DNA of 52,478 bases from Gallionella sp. (GTDB lineage Bacteria > Pseudomonadota > Gammaproteobacteria > Burkholderiales > Gallionellaceae): NCBI GenBank assembly GCA_030681375.1, contig JAUXWM010000055.1, positions 1 through 52,478 on the forward strand. The letters are read 5' to 3'. The translations under genes were made by a program, and so were the position numbers. Positions 1 through 8,329 of this stretch are shown here, piece by piece (positions within the stretch are counted from its first letter, which is position 1; every line of letters begins with the position of its first letter). The notes below the pieces were generated by a model. The model was not told the DNA's origin. It made no database searches and saw nothing but the letters and a program-made list of their open reading frames with translations.

Positions 1-15
1 AAAACATTCAGACGT

Positions 16-43
16 AAAAAAGCCCTGCATCGCTGCAAGGCTT
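16..43 (-). terminator. Rho-independent terminator after tRNA-Thr
   Basis: Read on the minus strand, an AAGCC...GGCTT stem with inner TGCA/TGCA pairing and a GCGA loop is followed by a run of six T. It lies 8 nt downstream of the CCA end of tRNA-Thr, so it should end the two-tRNA transcript. Confidence 0.8.
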
Positions 44-51
44 ATAAATAC

Positions 52-127
52 TGGTGCCGCTTGTCGGATTCGAACTGACGACCTACCGCTTACAAGGCGG
101 TTGCTCTACCAACTGAGCTAAAGCGGC
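52..127 (-). tRNA. tRNA-Thr(TGT)
   Basis: A 76-nt cloverleaf on the minus strand with encoded CCA. The acceptor is GCCGCTT/AAGCGGC, the D-arm contains AGCTCAGTTGGTAGAGC, the anticodon loop is CTTGTAA (anticodon TGT, reading ACA), and the T-arm contains TTCGAAT. It follows tRNA-Lys by 27 nt in the same orientation, so the two are probably one transcript ending at the terminator at 16-43. Confidence 0.95.
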
Positions 128-154
128 TTGTTGAAACTTGAGGCCACAGATACC

Positions 155-230
155 TGGTGGGTCGGGCGAGATGCGAACTCGCGACCAACGGATTAAAAGT
201 CCGCTGCTCTACCGGCTGAGCTACCGACCC
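155..230 (-). tRNA. tRNA-Lys(TTT)
   Basis: A 76-nt cloverleaf on the minus strand with encoded CCA. The acceptor is GGGTCGG/CCGACCC, the anticodon loop is CTTTTAA (anticodon TTT), and the T-loop contains TTCGCAT. It is the first gene of a Lys-Thr tRNA pair. The 144 nt between it and queC show no gene. Confidence 0.95.
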
Positions 231-374
231 CTGCAAAGGAGCGCGAATTATACGTATTTCGCGCGCCCTGTCAATGCAGAATTACAAACTTGATGAATAA
301 AACATGACAACACAGGCTTTACGCTGACTTCGATACCGTATTTTGAGCGCGCACCGGCCATAGTTATCCGTAAA

Positions 375-1046
375 TTAGTTCACGTAGCGGGTTGGATCAA
401 CCACACCCGCAGCAGCAAATCCGGCACTGCGCAAGCGGCAGGAGTCACATAAACCACACGCACGTCCTCGCTCGTCCGCCTGATAGCAGGAAACCGTCAT
501 CGCGTAATCCACGCCCAGCCGATTTCCCCGCTGTATGATCTCCGCCTTGGACAGGTGCAGCAAAGGCGCATGCAAAGTAAGCGGATGCCCTTCCACAGCG
601 GCCTGAGTGGCCAGATTGGCCATGCGTTCAAACGCCTCAATATACGCCGGACGACAATCGGGGTAACCCGAATAATCCACTGCATTCACGCCGATAAAAA
701 TATCCTGTGCGTGCAGCACCTCGGCCCAGGCCAGTGCCAGTGAGAGCATGATGGTGTTACGTGCCGGAACATAAGTGAGCGGAATGCCTGCCGATTCATG
801 TTGCGGCACGGCAATGTTGTTATCCGTCAGAGCCGAACCGCCGAAACCGGTAAGATCAATGCTGATTACCCGATGTTCGCGCGCACCCAGCGCATCGGAA
901 ACGCACTGCGATGCAGCCAGTTCTGAATGATGGCGCTGCCCGTAATCCACACTGAGCGCATAACAGTCATAACCCTGGGCGCGTGCCATCGCCAGCACCG
1001 TTGCCGAGTCCAGCCCACCCGATAATAAGACGACAGCGTTTTTCAT
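375..1046 (-). CDS. queC: 7-cyano-7-deazaguanine (preQ0) synthase QueC
   Basis: This 223-aa enzyme converts 7-carboxy-7-deazaguanine to preQ0 using ATP and ammonia, in the queuosine tRNA-modification pathway. An N-terminal PP-loop SGGLDS (about residues 9-14) binds ATP. The C-terminal zinc site is visible as Cys187 and the cluster C197-x2-C200-x2-C203. Length is normal for the family (220-235 aa). It is the last protein gene of the minus-strand run and lies downstream of queE, which makes its substrate. A dispersed repeat occupies the 125 nt between them. queD and folE are not in the window. Confidence 0.96.
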   Translation of the reverse strand: MKNAVVLLSGGLDSATVLAMARAQGYDCYALSVDYGQRHHSELAASQCVSDALGAREHRVISIDLTGFGGSALTDNNIAVPQHESAGIPLTYVPARNTIMLSLALAWAEVLHAQDIFIGVNAVDYSGYPDCRPAYIEAFERMANLATQAAVEGHPLTLHAPLLHLSKAEIIQRGNRLGVDYAMTVSCYQADERGRACGLCDSCRLRSAGFAAAGVVDPTRYVN

Positions 1047-1052
1047 GATCGT

Positions 1053-1170
1053 AAAACTCGCGCATCAAAGCGACAAACCGTACCCCTCGCCCTCTGGGAG
1101 AGGGGGAACGGGGGTGAGGGGGCGATCATGCCGAGCTTCATTATCAGGTGGGGGGTTCTTGCCATGATCG
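1053..1170. repeat. Dispersed palindromic repeat, copy 1
   Basis: The space between queE and queC starts with AAACTCGCG, contains an imperfect palindrome rich in CCCTC/GAGGG, and then carries CATGCCGAGCTTCATTATCAG followed by a G-run and GCCATG. The same order of blocks recurs at 44013-44126, about 43 kb away, with clear similarity over roughly 110 nt. It is a REP/MITE-like intergenic repeat. It encodes no protein and could fold in the queE-queC mRNA. Confidence 0.7.
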
Positions 1171-1824
1171 TTAGTGACCTGCCTCGTTGTTCCATAGCAT
1201 CTTGTGCAACTGCATCTGAAAACGCACCGGCAGACGATCACGCAATATCCATTCCGCCAGTTGAGTGGCGTTTAGCGCACCCTGCGCAGGCGAAAATAGC
1301 ACTTCGCATTTGTCGGCAAGCTGATGTTGCAACAGAATTTGTCTGGCCCAGAGATAATCATCTTCATCACACAGGACGAATTTGATTTCATCGTGCGGCG
1401 TCAGCAAGGCTATATTTTCCCAGCGATTTTTTTCAACTTCGCCTGAGGCCGGCGTTTTGATGTCCAGCACCCGCATAACACGCGCATCCACCCCGCTGAT
1501 ATCCAGCGCGCCACTTGTTTCCAGCGACACCTGGTATCCGGCATCGCATAAGTCACGGAGCAATGGCAGGCAATTTTTTTGCGCCAGAGGCTCACCACCC
1601 GTGACGGTGACATAGCGAGGCGCGTATTGCGCGACTTGTTGCAAGATAGCGGAGAGCGTATGACTTTGTCCGCCGGTGAAGGCATAAGCGGTGTCGCAAT
1701 AGCTGCAACGCAAAGGGCATCCGGTCAGGCGGATAAACACCGTAGGCAAGCCCGTGCGACGGGTTTCACCTTGCAGGGAGAAAAATATTTCAGTAATGCG
1801 CAGTTGCGCGTCTGGCTCAGACAT
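1171..1824 (-). CDS. queE: 7-carboxy-7-deazaguanine synthase QueE (radical SAM)
   Basis: This 217-aa enzyme makes 7-carboxy-7-deazaguanine from 6-carboxytetrahydropterin, the step before QueC. The radical-SAM cluster motif is C36-x3-C40-x2-C43, followed by a GGEP motif (VTVTGGEPL) that contacts SAM. The N-terminus ITEIFFSLQGE is the family's substrate-binding signature. It starts 6 nt after the cpoB stop and appears translated from the tol-pal-cpoB message, an arrangement common in Proteobacteria. The CxxxCxxC spacing is the standard one. Confidence 0.95.
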   Translation of the reverse strand: MSEPDAQLRITEIFFSLQGETRRTGLPTVFIRLTGCPLRCSYCDTAYAFTGGQSHTLSAILQQVAQYAPRYVTVTGGEPLAQKNCLPLLRDLCDAGYQVSLETSGALDISGVDARVMRVLDIKTPASGEVEKNRWENIALLTPHDEIKFVLCDEDDYLWARQILLQHQLADKCEVLFSPAQGALNATQLAEWILRDRLPVRFQMQLHKMLWNNEAGH

Positions 1825-1830
1825 AGGTGA

Positions 1831-2601
1831 CTACTTGCTCTCAGCGATCAATTTTTTCGCTTTAGCCGCCGCCGCACTATCGGGATAATCGGCGATCAAT
1901 TGTTTAAGCGTGGCCGTGGCTCTGGCAACCGCTTTCAATTCATACTGACAACCGGCAATGGCAAACAGCACATCCGGCGCTTTGGCCGTATTGGGTTCTG
2001 CCTTGAGCAAACTGCGATATGTCACCAACGCTTCCTTGTAATCCTTCAGGGCAAACTGAGCACTGCCCAGCCAATAGCGCGCATTTGAGACATGCACCGA
2101 ACCCGGATATTTTTCAAGGAAGGCTTGCAGGGTTTTAGCAGAATCCGCATATTTGCCATTCTTGAACAAACCATAAGCCGTCTCAATGGCCCGATTCTCC
2201 GCCGCCGGATCATCTGGATCAGCCACCGCGGTTGCATCAGCTGCCGCTGGCGCCACGACATCAACCGGCTTGACGGCTTCGGCCTCTATGGCTTCGAAAT
2301 GACGCAGACGCGCATCCAAATCCACATAAAAATCTTTTTCACGCTTCTCGGCCCCTTGCAGACCGTGCGCAAGTTCTTCATTCTGCCCGCGCAATTTGCG
2401 GAGCTCACCGTTCAATACATCGATCTGCCCTTGCAGATCGAAGATTGATTTGGTTTGTTGCTTACCCAACTCTTCCAGAATAAGCACACGCGCCTCGACC
2501 TGCTGGATTTGCTTGCGCGCATCGTCGTCCGAAAACAACCCCGCCTGAGCGGGAACGGCAAAAAACAAACCCAGAAAAACCAAGACGCGCAGCTTCAACA
2601 T
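1831..2601 (-). CDS. cpoB: Cell division coordinator CpoB (YbgF), TPR protein
   Basis: A 256-aa periplasmic protein. An N-terminal signal peptide ends near the AQA of VPAQAG. A coiled coil with heptad-like charge follows (about residues 25-95), then an Ala/Pro/Asp linker. The C-terminal half has TPR-like repeats, including AYGLFKNGKYADSAKTLQAF and ALKDYKEALVTYRSLL. In E. coli CpoB trimerises and links TolA to septal peptidoglycan synthesis by PBP1B. The gene begins 4 nt after the pal stop, the standard final position of the tol-pal operon. Confidence 0.92.
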   Translation of the reverse strand: MLKLRVLVFLGLFFAVPAQAGLFSDDDARKQIQQVEARVLILEELGKQQTKSIFDLQGQIDVLNGELRKLRGQNEELAHGLQGAEKREKDFYVDLDARLRHFEAIEAEAVKPVDVVAPAAADATAVADPDDPAAENRAIETAYGLFKNGKYADSAKTLQAFLEKYPGSVHVSNARYWLGSAQFALKDYKEALVTYRSLLKAEPNTAKAPDVLFAIAGCQYELKAVARATATLKQLIADYPDSAAAAKAKKLIAESK

Positions 2602-2605
2602 AGTC

Positions 2606-3124
2606 TTACTTTGCGTAGTTCAGATCTGTACGGCGATTTTGTGACCATGAAGATTCTTCATGACCGGTCGCTTTTGGTTTTTCTTCGCCATAGCTTACGC
2701 TGTCCAACTGAGCCGCTTTCGCTCCACCCAACTCCAGCATTTTCATTACGCCATCTGCGCGACGCTGACCCAGAGCGAGGTTATATTCGTTGCTGCCGCG
2801 CTCATCGCAATTGCCTTCCAGACGCACATTACGCGCCGCATTCTTACTCAGATACTCAGCATGAGCCTGCACCAGCGGTTTGTCGGCATCCTGCACCGCA
2901 GCTACATCAAACGGGTAATACACACTACGACCGGCAAGAATACTGGTCGGATCGTTCAGTGGATCAACAGCTGTTTTTGCTGCTACTGCCGAAGCAGTGG
3001 CTGGCGCAGTGGCAGCAGCAGAAGTCGCAGGCGCGGCAGGCACGGCGGTTGTCTCATTCGGCTTCTGGCTGGCACAGGCGGCAAGCAAGTTCACCAACAC
3101 AATACTGATAACAAGTTTTTTCAT
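2606..3124 (-). CDS. pal: Peptidoglycan-associated lipoprotein Pal
   Basis: An outer-membrane lipoprotein of about 172 aa that tethers the outer membrane to peptidoglycan and binds TolB. It starts MKKLVISIVLV with lipobox LLAAC, then an Ala/Thr-rich linker and an OmpA-like domain carrying LEGNCDERGS and NLALGQRRADGV, which bind diaminopimelate. A start five codons upstream is open, but AGGGGA sits ideally spaced before ATG AAA, so 3124 is preferred. It lies 24 nt after tolB. Confidence 0.94.
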   Translation of the reverse strand: MKKLVISIVLVNLLAACASQKPNETTAVPAAPATSAAATAPATASAVAAKTAVDPLNDPTSILAGRSVYYPFDVAAVQDADKPLVQAHAEYLSKNAARNVRLEGNCDERGSNEYNLALGQRRADGVMKMLELGGAKAAQLDSVSYGEEKPKATGHEESSWSQNRRTDLNYAK

Positions 3125-3148
3125 TGCCATTCCCCTCATTTAATTAAG

Positions 3149-4417
3149 TTAAAGATGTGGTCCCCACACTGGCTCGCGCGCATCGCCGCTTTGCGTAAAC
3201 ATGTGCTGTTTAACACGACCATCGCTGGACACGGTTGCCAATATACCACGACCTCGCGCCTCGCTGGCAAACAGGATGAGCTTACCGTTGGGCGCAAAAC
3301 TGGGTTTTTTCTCCCATCCACCCTCGGTAAGCGCTTCCATTTGACCTGTCTGAAAATCCTGCACAGAGATATAAAACCGTCCGCCGCTTAGATGCGTGAA
3401 CACAAAAGATTTGCCGTCCGGGCTGTGGCGCGGCGAATAACTGCTGCCTGCAGCGAAGGTCAGACGCTGCGCTGCCCCCCCGGCGACCGGCATGCGATAA
3501 ACCTGCGCACTGCCGCCACGGTCTGAAGTAAACAACAAGGATAGTCCATCGGGCGAAAAATTGGGCTCGGTGTCTATCGCCCCGCTAAAACTAATGCGGC
3601 GAATATCGCCACCATCAGGACGCATCAGATAAATTTGCGAACTGCCATCGCGCGTCATCACCACGGCCAGCTGTTTACCGTCCGGAGACCAGGCCGGCGC
3701 GCTGTTGCTGCCGCGAAAATTGGCCACCGCCTTGCGCTGATGCGTGTACAGCGATTGCACGAACACCGCCGCATGACCCGTTTCAAAACTCACATAGGCA
3801 AGATGACTGCCATCAGGCGACCATGAAGGCGACATGATGGGTTCATTCTGCTTCAAGACAATTTGCTCATTGTGCCCATCGCTGTCCGCGACAATCAGAC
3901 TGAACATTTTTCCCTGACGGTTCACATAGGCGATACGGGTGCTGAATACACCCTTATTGCCCGTCAGTTTTTCATAGATCAGATCAGCGATACGGTGACC
4001 GACAGCGCGTATCTGCCCGTCACCTGCCGACACGGCCTGCCCGATCAATTCGACCTGTTTGACCACATCCAGCATACGAAAACGAGCCACGATGCGCCCG
4101 TCAGCCTGTGTGCTGACCGTACCTATCGCCAGCGCTTCCGTGCCACGCACCTGCCAGTCAGGATAATGCACTTCGGCTACTTCATGCGGCGACTTGCCAG
4201 CAGGGTCAACCAGACGAAACAAACCACTACGCAACAAATCGCCCGTCACGACTTCGTTGATTGCCAGCCCCAGCTTTTCATCTCCGCCAAATGGCACAAT
4301 GGATACGGGAATCTGATGTTCCCCCGCACCGATAATTTCGATGCTCAATGCGGCACGAGCCATCGATGTATGTAGCAACATCAACACACCCAGCACAGTA
4401 AACAATATTTTTTGCAT
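3149..4417 (-). CDS. tolB: Tol-Pal system beta-propeller protein TolB
   Basis: A periplasmic protein of 422 aa. The signal peptide ends near MARA. An N-terminal alpha/beta domain (IEIIGAGEHQIPVSIVPF) is followed by a six-bladed propeller with repeated SPDG-type blade motifs (PSWSPDGSHLAY, PAWSPDGKQLAV, PNFSPDGLSLLF, PRHSPDGKSFVF). It passes the TolA signal to Pal during outer-membrane constriction. An upstream TTG overlapping tolA is possible, but AAGGGA before ATG CAA favours the start at 4417. Confidence 0.95.
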   Translation of the reverse strand: MQKILFTVLGVLMLLHTSMARAALSIEIIGAGEHQIPVSIVPFGGDEKLGLAINEVVTGDLLRSGLFRLVDPAGKSPHEVAEVHYPDWQVRGTEALAIGTVSTQADGRIVARFRMLDVVKQVELIGQAVSAGDGQIRAVGHRIADLIYEKLTGNKGVFSTRIAYVNRQGKMFSLIVADSDGHNEQIVLKQNEPIMSPSWSPDGSHLAYVSFETGHAAVFVQSLYTHQRKAVANFRGSNSAPAWSPDGKQLAVVMTRDGSSQIYLMRPDGGDIRRISFSGAIDTEPNFSPDGLSLLFTSDRGGSAQVYRMPVAGGAAQRLTFAAGSSYSPRHSPDGKSFVFTHLSGGRFYISVQDFQTGQMEALTEGGWEKKPSFAPNGKLILFASEARGRGILATVSSDGRVKQHMFTQSGDAREPVWGPHL

Positions 4418-4430
4418 ACAACAATCCCTT

Positions 4431-5183
4431 TTATTCAACAGGCTGAAAACCCAGCTTTAATTCACGAAAACGCTTAAACAGACTTGCATCGGCAGGCAAA
4501 GGCAACGGTTGAGACTTCAGAATCGCACGTTCCACCGCAGCGTCATAAACTACATTACCACTGGATTTGGCCAGGCGCGCATTGAGCACGGTACCACCCG
4601 GCAATACCGTCACCAGAAACTCGGCACGCGCATCCTTTGCCACATCCGGCGGCATGACGATATTGCGCCTGATTTTTCCGGCAATTTTAGCGATGTATTC
4701 ATCCACCACACGACCGGTCGCCGCTTCTTGCGCCGCCTGTTCGCGTGCGGCCTGTTCCCGCAGCACGGCCTCCCGCGCAGCCTGCAATTCCGCTGCTGAA
4801 GGTTGCGCAGGCTGAATGCTTTCCTTGCGCACTTCTTTCTTTACCTCGGGCTTGACCTTGGGTTTTTCGGGCAACTTTTCCGGCGGCTTTTCCACAGGCC
4901 GGACTTCGATTTTAGGTTTTTTATCCGGTATCACGATATCCGGTTTAACCACTTCCACCACTTTGGCAGGCGGCGGAAGCATTTCCTCGACCCTGGCCTC
5001 GACAGGCGGCGCAGGTTCCGCCGCTGGCAGGCTTTGCCATAACTCCACACTCAGTGTCGCAGGCGGTTCAGCCTGCCAGGAAAAACCGAAATACAGCAAC
5101 GCAAAGAAAGCTGCATGCACCACCAGAGCCAACAGGCCTGCGGGCAGCTTATAGGGTTCCTGATGATAGACTGCCGCGTTCAT
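4431..5183 (-). CDS. tolA: Cell envelope integrity protein TolA
   Basis: A 250-aa inner-membrane protein that spans the periplasm. A single transmembrane helix (about residues 17-36) is followed by a Pro/Lys/Val/Glu-rich extended segment and an Ala/Glu/Arg coiled coil (REAVLREQAAREQAAQEAA). A C-terminal TonB/TolA-fold domain ends in LKLGFQPVE. It is much shorter than the 421-aa E. coli protein because the Ala/Lys-rich middle is reduced. It uses the proton-driven TolQR motor to reach TolB/Pal. Its start overlaps the tolR stop by 4 nt. Confidence 0.9.
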   Translation of the reverse strand: MNAAVYHQEPYKLPAGLLALVVHAAFFALLYFGFSWQAEPPATLSVELWQSLPAAEPAPPVEARVEEMLPPPAKVVEVVKPDIVIPDKKPKIEVRPVEKPPEKLPEKPKVKPEVKKEVRKESIQPAQPSAAELQAAREAVLREQAAREQAAQEAATGRVVDEYIAKIAGKIRRNIVMPPDVAKDARAEFLVTVLPGGTVLNARLAKSSGNVVYDAAVERAILKSQPLPLPADASLFKRFRELKLGFQPVE

Positions 5184-5605
5184 TGAGTCCGGGCTTGTGT
5201 CAGCAGACCAACTTTTTTGATCTTTTGCTGTTGCAGCACATCCATCACGTCGATGACTTCTTCGTAGCGCACGCTCTTGTCGGCGGAAATCACCACCGCC
5301 TGTTCCGCCTGCATAGCCTGCCTGGATTTAAGAATCGAGACCAATTCATCGCGAGACACACGACTTTCACCGCCACCCTGCGCATGATCGCGCAAGGCCA
5401 GCGTATTATCTTTTTTGATGATCACTTCCAGCGGCGCGGGCGATGGCACCGACGACTGGCTGACCTGAGGTAAATCGACCTGCCCCGGGTTCATCATCGG
5501 TGCCGTCACCATGAAAATCACCAGCAACACCAGCATCACGTCGATATACGGCACGACGTTGATATCGTTCATCAGGCGGTTTCTTGAACGACGGCTTGCT
5601 CTCAT
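5180..5605 (-). CDS. tolR: Tol-Pal motor subunit TolR (ExbD/TolR family)
   Basis: A 141-aa protein. One transmembrane helix near residues 18-36 (VPYIDVMLVLLVIFMVTAP) contains the proton-conducting aspartate of the family (YIDVMLVLLVIFM), followed by a periplasmic domain. It works with TolQ to energise TolA. The start overlaps the tolQ stop by 4 nt and its stop overlaps the tolA start by 4 nt, indicating translational coupling. Confidence 0.95.
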   Translation of the reverse strand: MRASRRSRNRLMNDINVVPYIDVMLVLLVIFMVTAPMMNPGQVDLPQVSQSSVPSPAPLEVIIKKDNTLALRDHAQGGGESRVSRDELVSILKSRQAMQAEQAVVISADKSVRYEEVIDVMDVLQQQKIKKVGLLTQARTQ

Positions 5606-6279
5606 GGCTGGCGCTGCAACACATTGGAAAATTCTTCACTAAAACTTTCGAAGCGTGAAGCCAGACGGTCGATGTCGTGCGCGTAGCGGTTATACGCCAC
5701 GACTGCCGGAATCGCCGCAAACAAACCCATCGCAGTCGCCACCAGCGCTTCGGCGATGCCGGGCGCGACATGTGCCAGCGTCGCCTGACCGACATTCGCC
5801 AGACCGCGAAATGCGTTCATAATGCCCCACACCGTACCGAACAGACCCACATAAGGACTGACTGAACCGACCGAAGCCAGAAAGGCCAGATGGGATTCCA
5901 GCCTGTCCATTTCTCGCTGGTAAGTCGCGCGCATCGCGCGGCGCGTGCCCTCCATGACCGCACTGCTATCCACGCCGTGCTGTTTTTTCAACTTCACAAA
6001 CTCGACAAAACCGGCGGCGAAGATGCGTTCCAGCGCCCCCTGATCGGCTCGCGCCGAATTACTGACCGCCTTGTAAACCTCATTCAGATTGGGATTGCGC
6101 CAGAATGCTTCTTCAAACTCATCCGTTAAACGGGTTTCACGACGTATCGCGAACAGCTTGAGAAAAATGTACCACCAGGACATCATGGACACCAGCAGCA
6201 GCAAACCCATCACCAGTTGCACCAGCACACTGGCATTGCTGATCAGATGTATAAACGACAAATCCTGCGTAACTTCCAT
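5602..6279 (-). CDS. tolQ: Tol-Pal motor subunit TolQ (MotA/TolQ/ExbB family)
   Basis: An inner-membrane protein of 225 aa with three transmembrane segments, near residues 14-38, 130-155 and 165-190. The MotA/TolQ/ExbB signature is visible in GLFGTVWGIMNAF and GIAEALVATAMGLFAAIPAVVAYN. It forms the proton channel with TolR. A TTG two codons upstream is open, but AGGAAAGG precedes ATG GAA, so 6279 is chosen. It is separated from ybgC by 116 nt without a gene, where a tol promoter could lie. Confidence 0.95.
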   Translation of the reverse strand: MEVTQDLSFIHLISNASVLVQLVMGLLLLVSMMSWWYIFLKLFAIRRETRLTDEFEEAFWRNPNLNEVYKAVSNSARADQGALERIFAAGFVEFVKLKKQHGVDSSAVMEGTRRAMRATYQREMDRLESHLAFLASVGSVSPYVGLFGTVWGIMNAFRGLANVGQATLAHVAPGIAEALVATAMGLFAAIPAVVAYNRYAHDIDRLASRFESFSEEFSNVLQRQP

Positions 6280-6395
6280 TACCAACCTTTCCTAATGAGT
6301 ATGGCATGCAGCCACCCCGATAATATACCCGCGCTTCCCTCTCCTCCATCCTCTACTTGCAGAGGCGGCGAACGAATCGCTGCGCGAACTGCCCG

Positions 6396-6803
6396 TTAAT
6401 CCTGCCACTGTGAGCGCAACGCTTCCGGCACCCTGACCGGCTTGAACGTTTCCAGCGAGACGCTCACCAGATGCACTTCCGCCTCCGTCAATAACTCATC
6501 TTCGCGCCGCACTGTCTGCAACAGCGTGATGCGGCTGCGTCCGATATCCTTGACCTGCGCGGTGACATCCAGCATATCATCCAGCAGTGCGGGCCTGAGA
6601 TAATCCAGTTTCATCGAACGCACCACGAATACCACGCCGAATTCTTTCATCAAACCGGCGTTGCTATAGCCGTGCGTGCGCAACCACTCAGTCCGCGCGC
6701 GCTCCATAAAGTTCACATAACTGGCGTGATAAACCACACCACCTGCATCCGTGTCCTGAAAATACACCCGCACCGGCCAGGTAAAAAGCAGGTGTTTACT
6801 CAT
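6396..6803 (-). CDS. ybgC: Acyl-CoA thioesterase YbgC/TolC-cluster hotdog protein
   Basis: A 135-aa cytoplasmic hotdog-fold thioesterase of the 4-hydroxybenzoyl-CoA thioesterase class. The active-site segment is [22 protein letters not shown], where the aspartate near residue 17 is catalytic and the YHASY stretch is typical of YbgC. The family hydrolyses acyl-CoA or acyl-ACP and is linked to phospholipid metabolism. The start overlaps the ruvB stop by 8 nt, tying it to the ruv-tol transcript. Confidence 0.93.
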   Translation of the reverse strand: MSKHLLFTWPVRVYFQDTDAGGVVYHASYVNFMERARTEWLRTHGYSNAGLMKEFGVVFVVRSMKLDYLRPALLDDMLDVTAQVKDIGRSRITLLQTVRREDELLTEAEVHLVSVSLETFKPVRVPEALRSQWQD

Positions 6804-7851
6804 CCGGCAAATCTCCGCTGCCCAAATGGCTCGCCACCGTCAAACCGAAATGCAAATACGCATTCGCCGTCGCCATACGGCCGCGCGGCGTGCGTTGTAG
6901 ATAGCCCTGCTGAATCAGGTACGGCTCCAGCACATCCTCAATGGTGTCGCGCTCCTCGCCAATGGCGGCGGCAAGGTTATCCACGCCGACCGGGCCGCCT
7001 GAAAATTTCTCGATGATGGTCTGCAACAGCTTCCTGTCCATCACATCCAATCCCTGCGTATCCACGTCCAGCATGGTGAGTGCCGCATCAGCAACCGTGC
7101 GCGTCGCGTCGCCGTCCGCCTTGACATCCGCATAGTCGCGCACCCGGCGCAACAGGCGGTTGGCGATGCGCGGCGTGCCGCGTGAGCGTTTTGCGATCTC
7201 CATGGCGCCGTCGTGCGACAGATTCATCTCCAGCAAGCCGGACGAGCGCATCACGATGCGCTGCAACTCTTCAGGTGTATAAAACTCCAGACGGGAAACG
7301 ATGCCGAAACGGTCGCGCAGCGGATTGGTCAGCATCCCGGCGCGCGTGGTCGCGCCAACCAGCGTGAATGGCGGCAAATCCAGCTTCACCGAACGCGCCG
7401 CCGGCCCCTCGCCTATCATGATATCGATCTGATAATCCTCCAGCGCGGGATAGAGTATTTCCTCCACCACTGGCGACAAGCGATGTATCTCGTCGATGAA
7501 TAGCACGTCATTCGGCTCAAGATTGGTCAGCAAAGCGGCCAGATCACCGGCGCGTTCCAGCACCGGGCCTGACGTGTGGCGCAGATTCACCCCCATCTCA
7601 CGCGCGATGATCTGCGCCAGCGTAGTCTTGCCCAGACCCGGCGGGCCGAACAGCAGCACATGATCCAACGGCTCCTGCCTCCGCTTGGCGGCCTGTATGA
7701 AAATTTCCAGCTGTTCGCGTATCTTCTCCTGGCCGACATATTCATCGAGCTGCTTGGGACGCAAGGCGCGCTCCAGCGCTTCCTCCTGACGGGATACGAC
7801 GGCAGGCGTAGTCAGACGCGGTTCGGTGGTGAGAGTGTCAGTGTGGATCAT
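6796..7851 (-). CDS. ruvB: Holliday junction branch migration ATPase RuvB
   Basis: A 351-aa AAA+ motor that drives branch migration with RuvA. The Walker A motif is GPPGLGKTT, Walker B is [11 protein letters not shown], sensor 1 is GATTRAG, and arginine-finger and sensor-2 regions follow ([28 protein letters not shown]). A C-terminal winged helix binds DNA. Length is normal (about 340-355 aa). Unusually, ruvA is not adjacent: a toxin-antitoxin pair of about 1.2 kb separates them. Confidence 0.97.
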   Translation of the reverse strand: MIHTDTLTTEPRLTTPAVVSRQEEALERALRPKQLDEYVGQEKIREQLEIFIQAAKRRQEPLDHVLLFGPPGLGKTTLAQIIAREMGVNLRHTSGPVLERAGDLAALLTNLEPNDVLFIDEIHRLSPVVEEILYPALEDYQIDIMIGEGPAARSVKLDLPPFTLVGATTRAGMLTNPLRDRFGIVSRLEFYTPEELQRIVMRSSGLLEMNLSHDGAMEIAKRSRGTPRIANRLLRRVRDYADVKADGDATRTVADAALTMLDVDTQGLDVMDRKLLQTIIEKFSGGPVGVDNLAAAIGEERDTIEDVLEPYLIQQGYLQRTPRGRMATANAYLHFGLTVASHLGSGDLPDE

Positions 7852-7876
7852 GGGTTATCTTTATACATTACATCCG

Positions 7877-8329
7877 TTATTTGAATAAGCGCAAATCAAA
7901 CGGATAACTGCCGTGTGCCACGACTTTAATTGCCTTCGCATCGGGATGGGCAGGATTGAGCAAATAATTTTGCGTATGAGGAACAATTGCGCTTGGTACT
8001 GACAACAGCGCAGAAGCGAATCCGCGCAGCCATCGGTTGCCGATCTCGCGTGTCAATATGATATTTTCTTGCCAACCAGCGGCTAATTCGACTGCGTTTA
8101 TTTTCAGGATGGACACGTTTTCCGGCACTTCAATTTGCGCTAACTGATAAGCGTCTGGCAAATACACGGGTTCACCAAAATCGAGGTGAGCCAGCACCTC
8201 CAAAAGCGCGGAAGCAGGTGAATTGGCCGTATAAACAACCGGCGCACCGGCATGATGCCAACGCGCCGCTGCCCTCAATCCGCCTGTACCTGACAAATCG
8301 AGATGGTTGCTGATACGCCAGACAATCAC
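7877..8329 (-). CDS. RES-domain toxin (NAD+ phosphorylase/ADP-ribosyl type)
   Basis: A 150-aa protein matching the RES family: MIVWRISN at the N-terminus, an ARW..YTA segment near residues 22-35, Glu44 in ALLEVLAHLD, and a serine-containing SVPSAIVP block near residues 107-115. Known RES toxins (MbcT, ParT, Res) degrade NAD+ or ADP-ribosylate a host target and are neutralised by the Xre-type partner encoded just upstream. It uses a GTG start that overlaps the antitoxin stop as GTGA, so the two are coupled. It ends 26 nt before ruvB. Confidence 0.88.
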   Translation of the reverse strand: MIVWRISNHLDLSGTGGLRAAARWHHAGAPVVYTANSPASALLEVLAHLDFGEPVYLPDAYQLAQIEVPENVSILKINAVELAAGWQENIILTREIGNRWLRGFASALLSVPSAIVPHTQNYLLNPAHPDAKAIKVVAHGSYPFDLRLFK

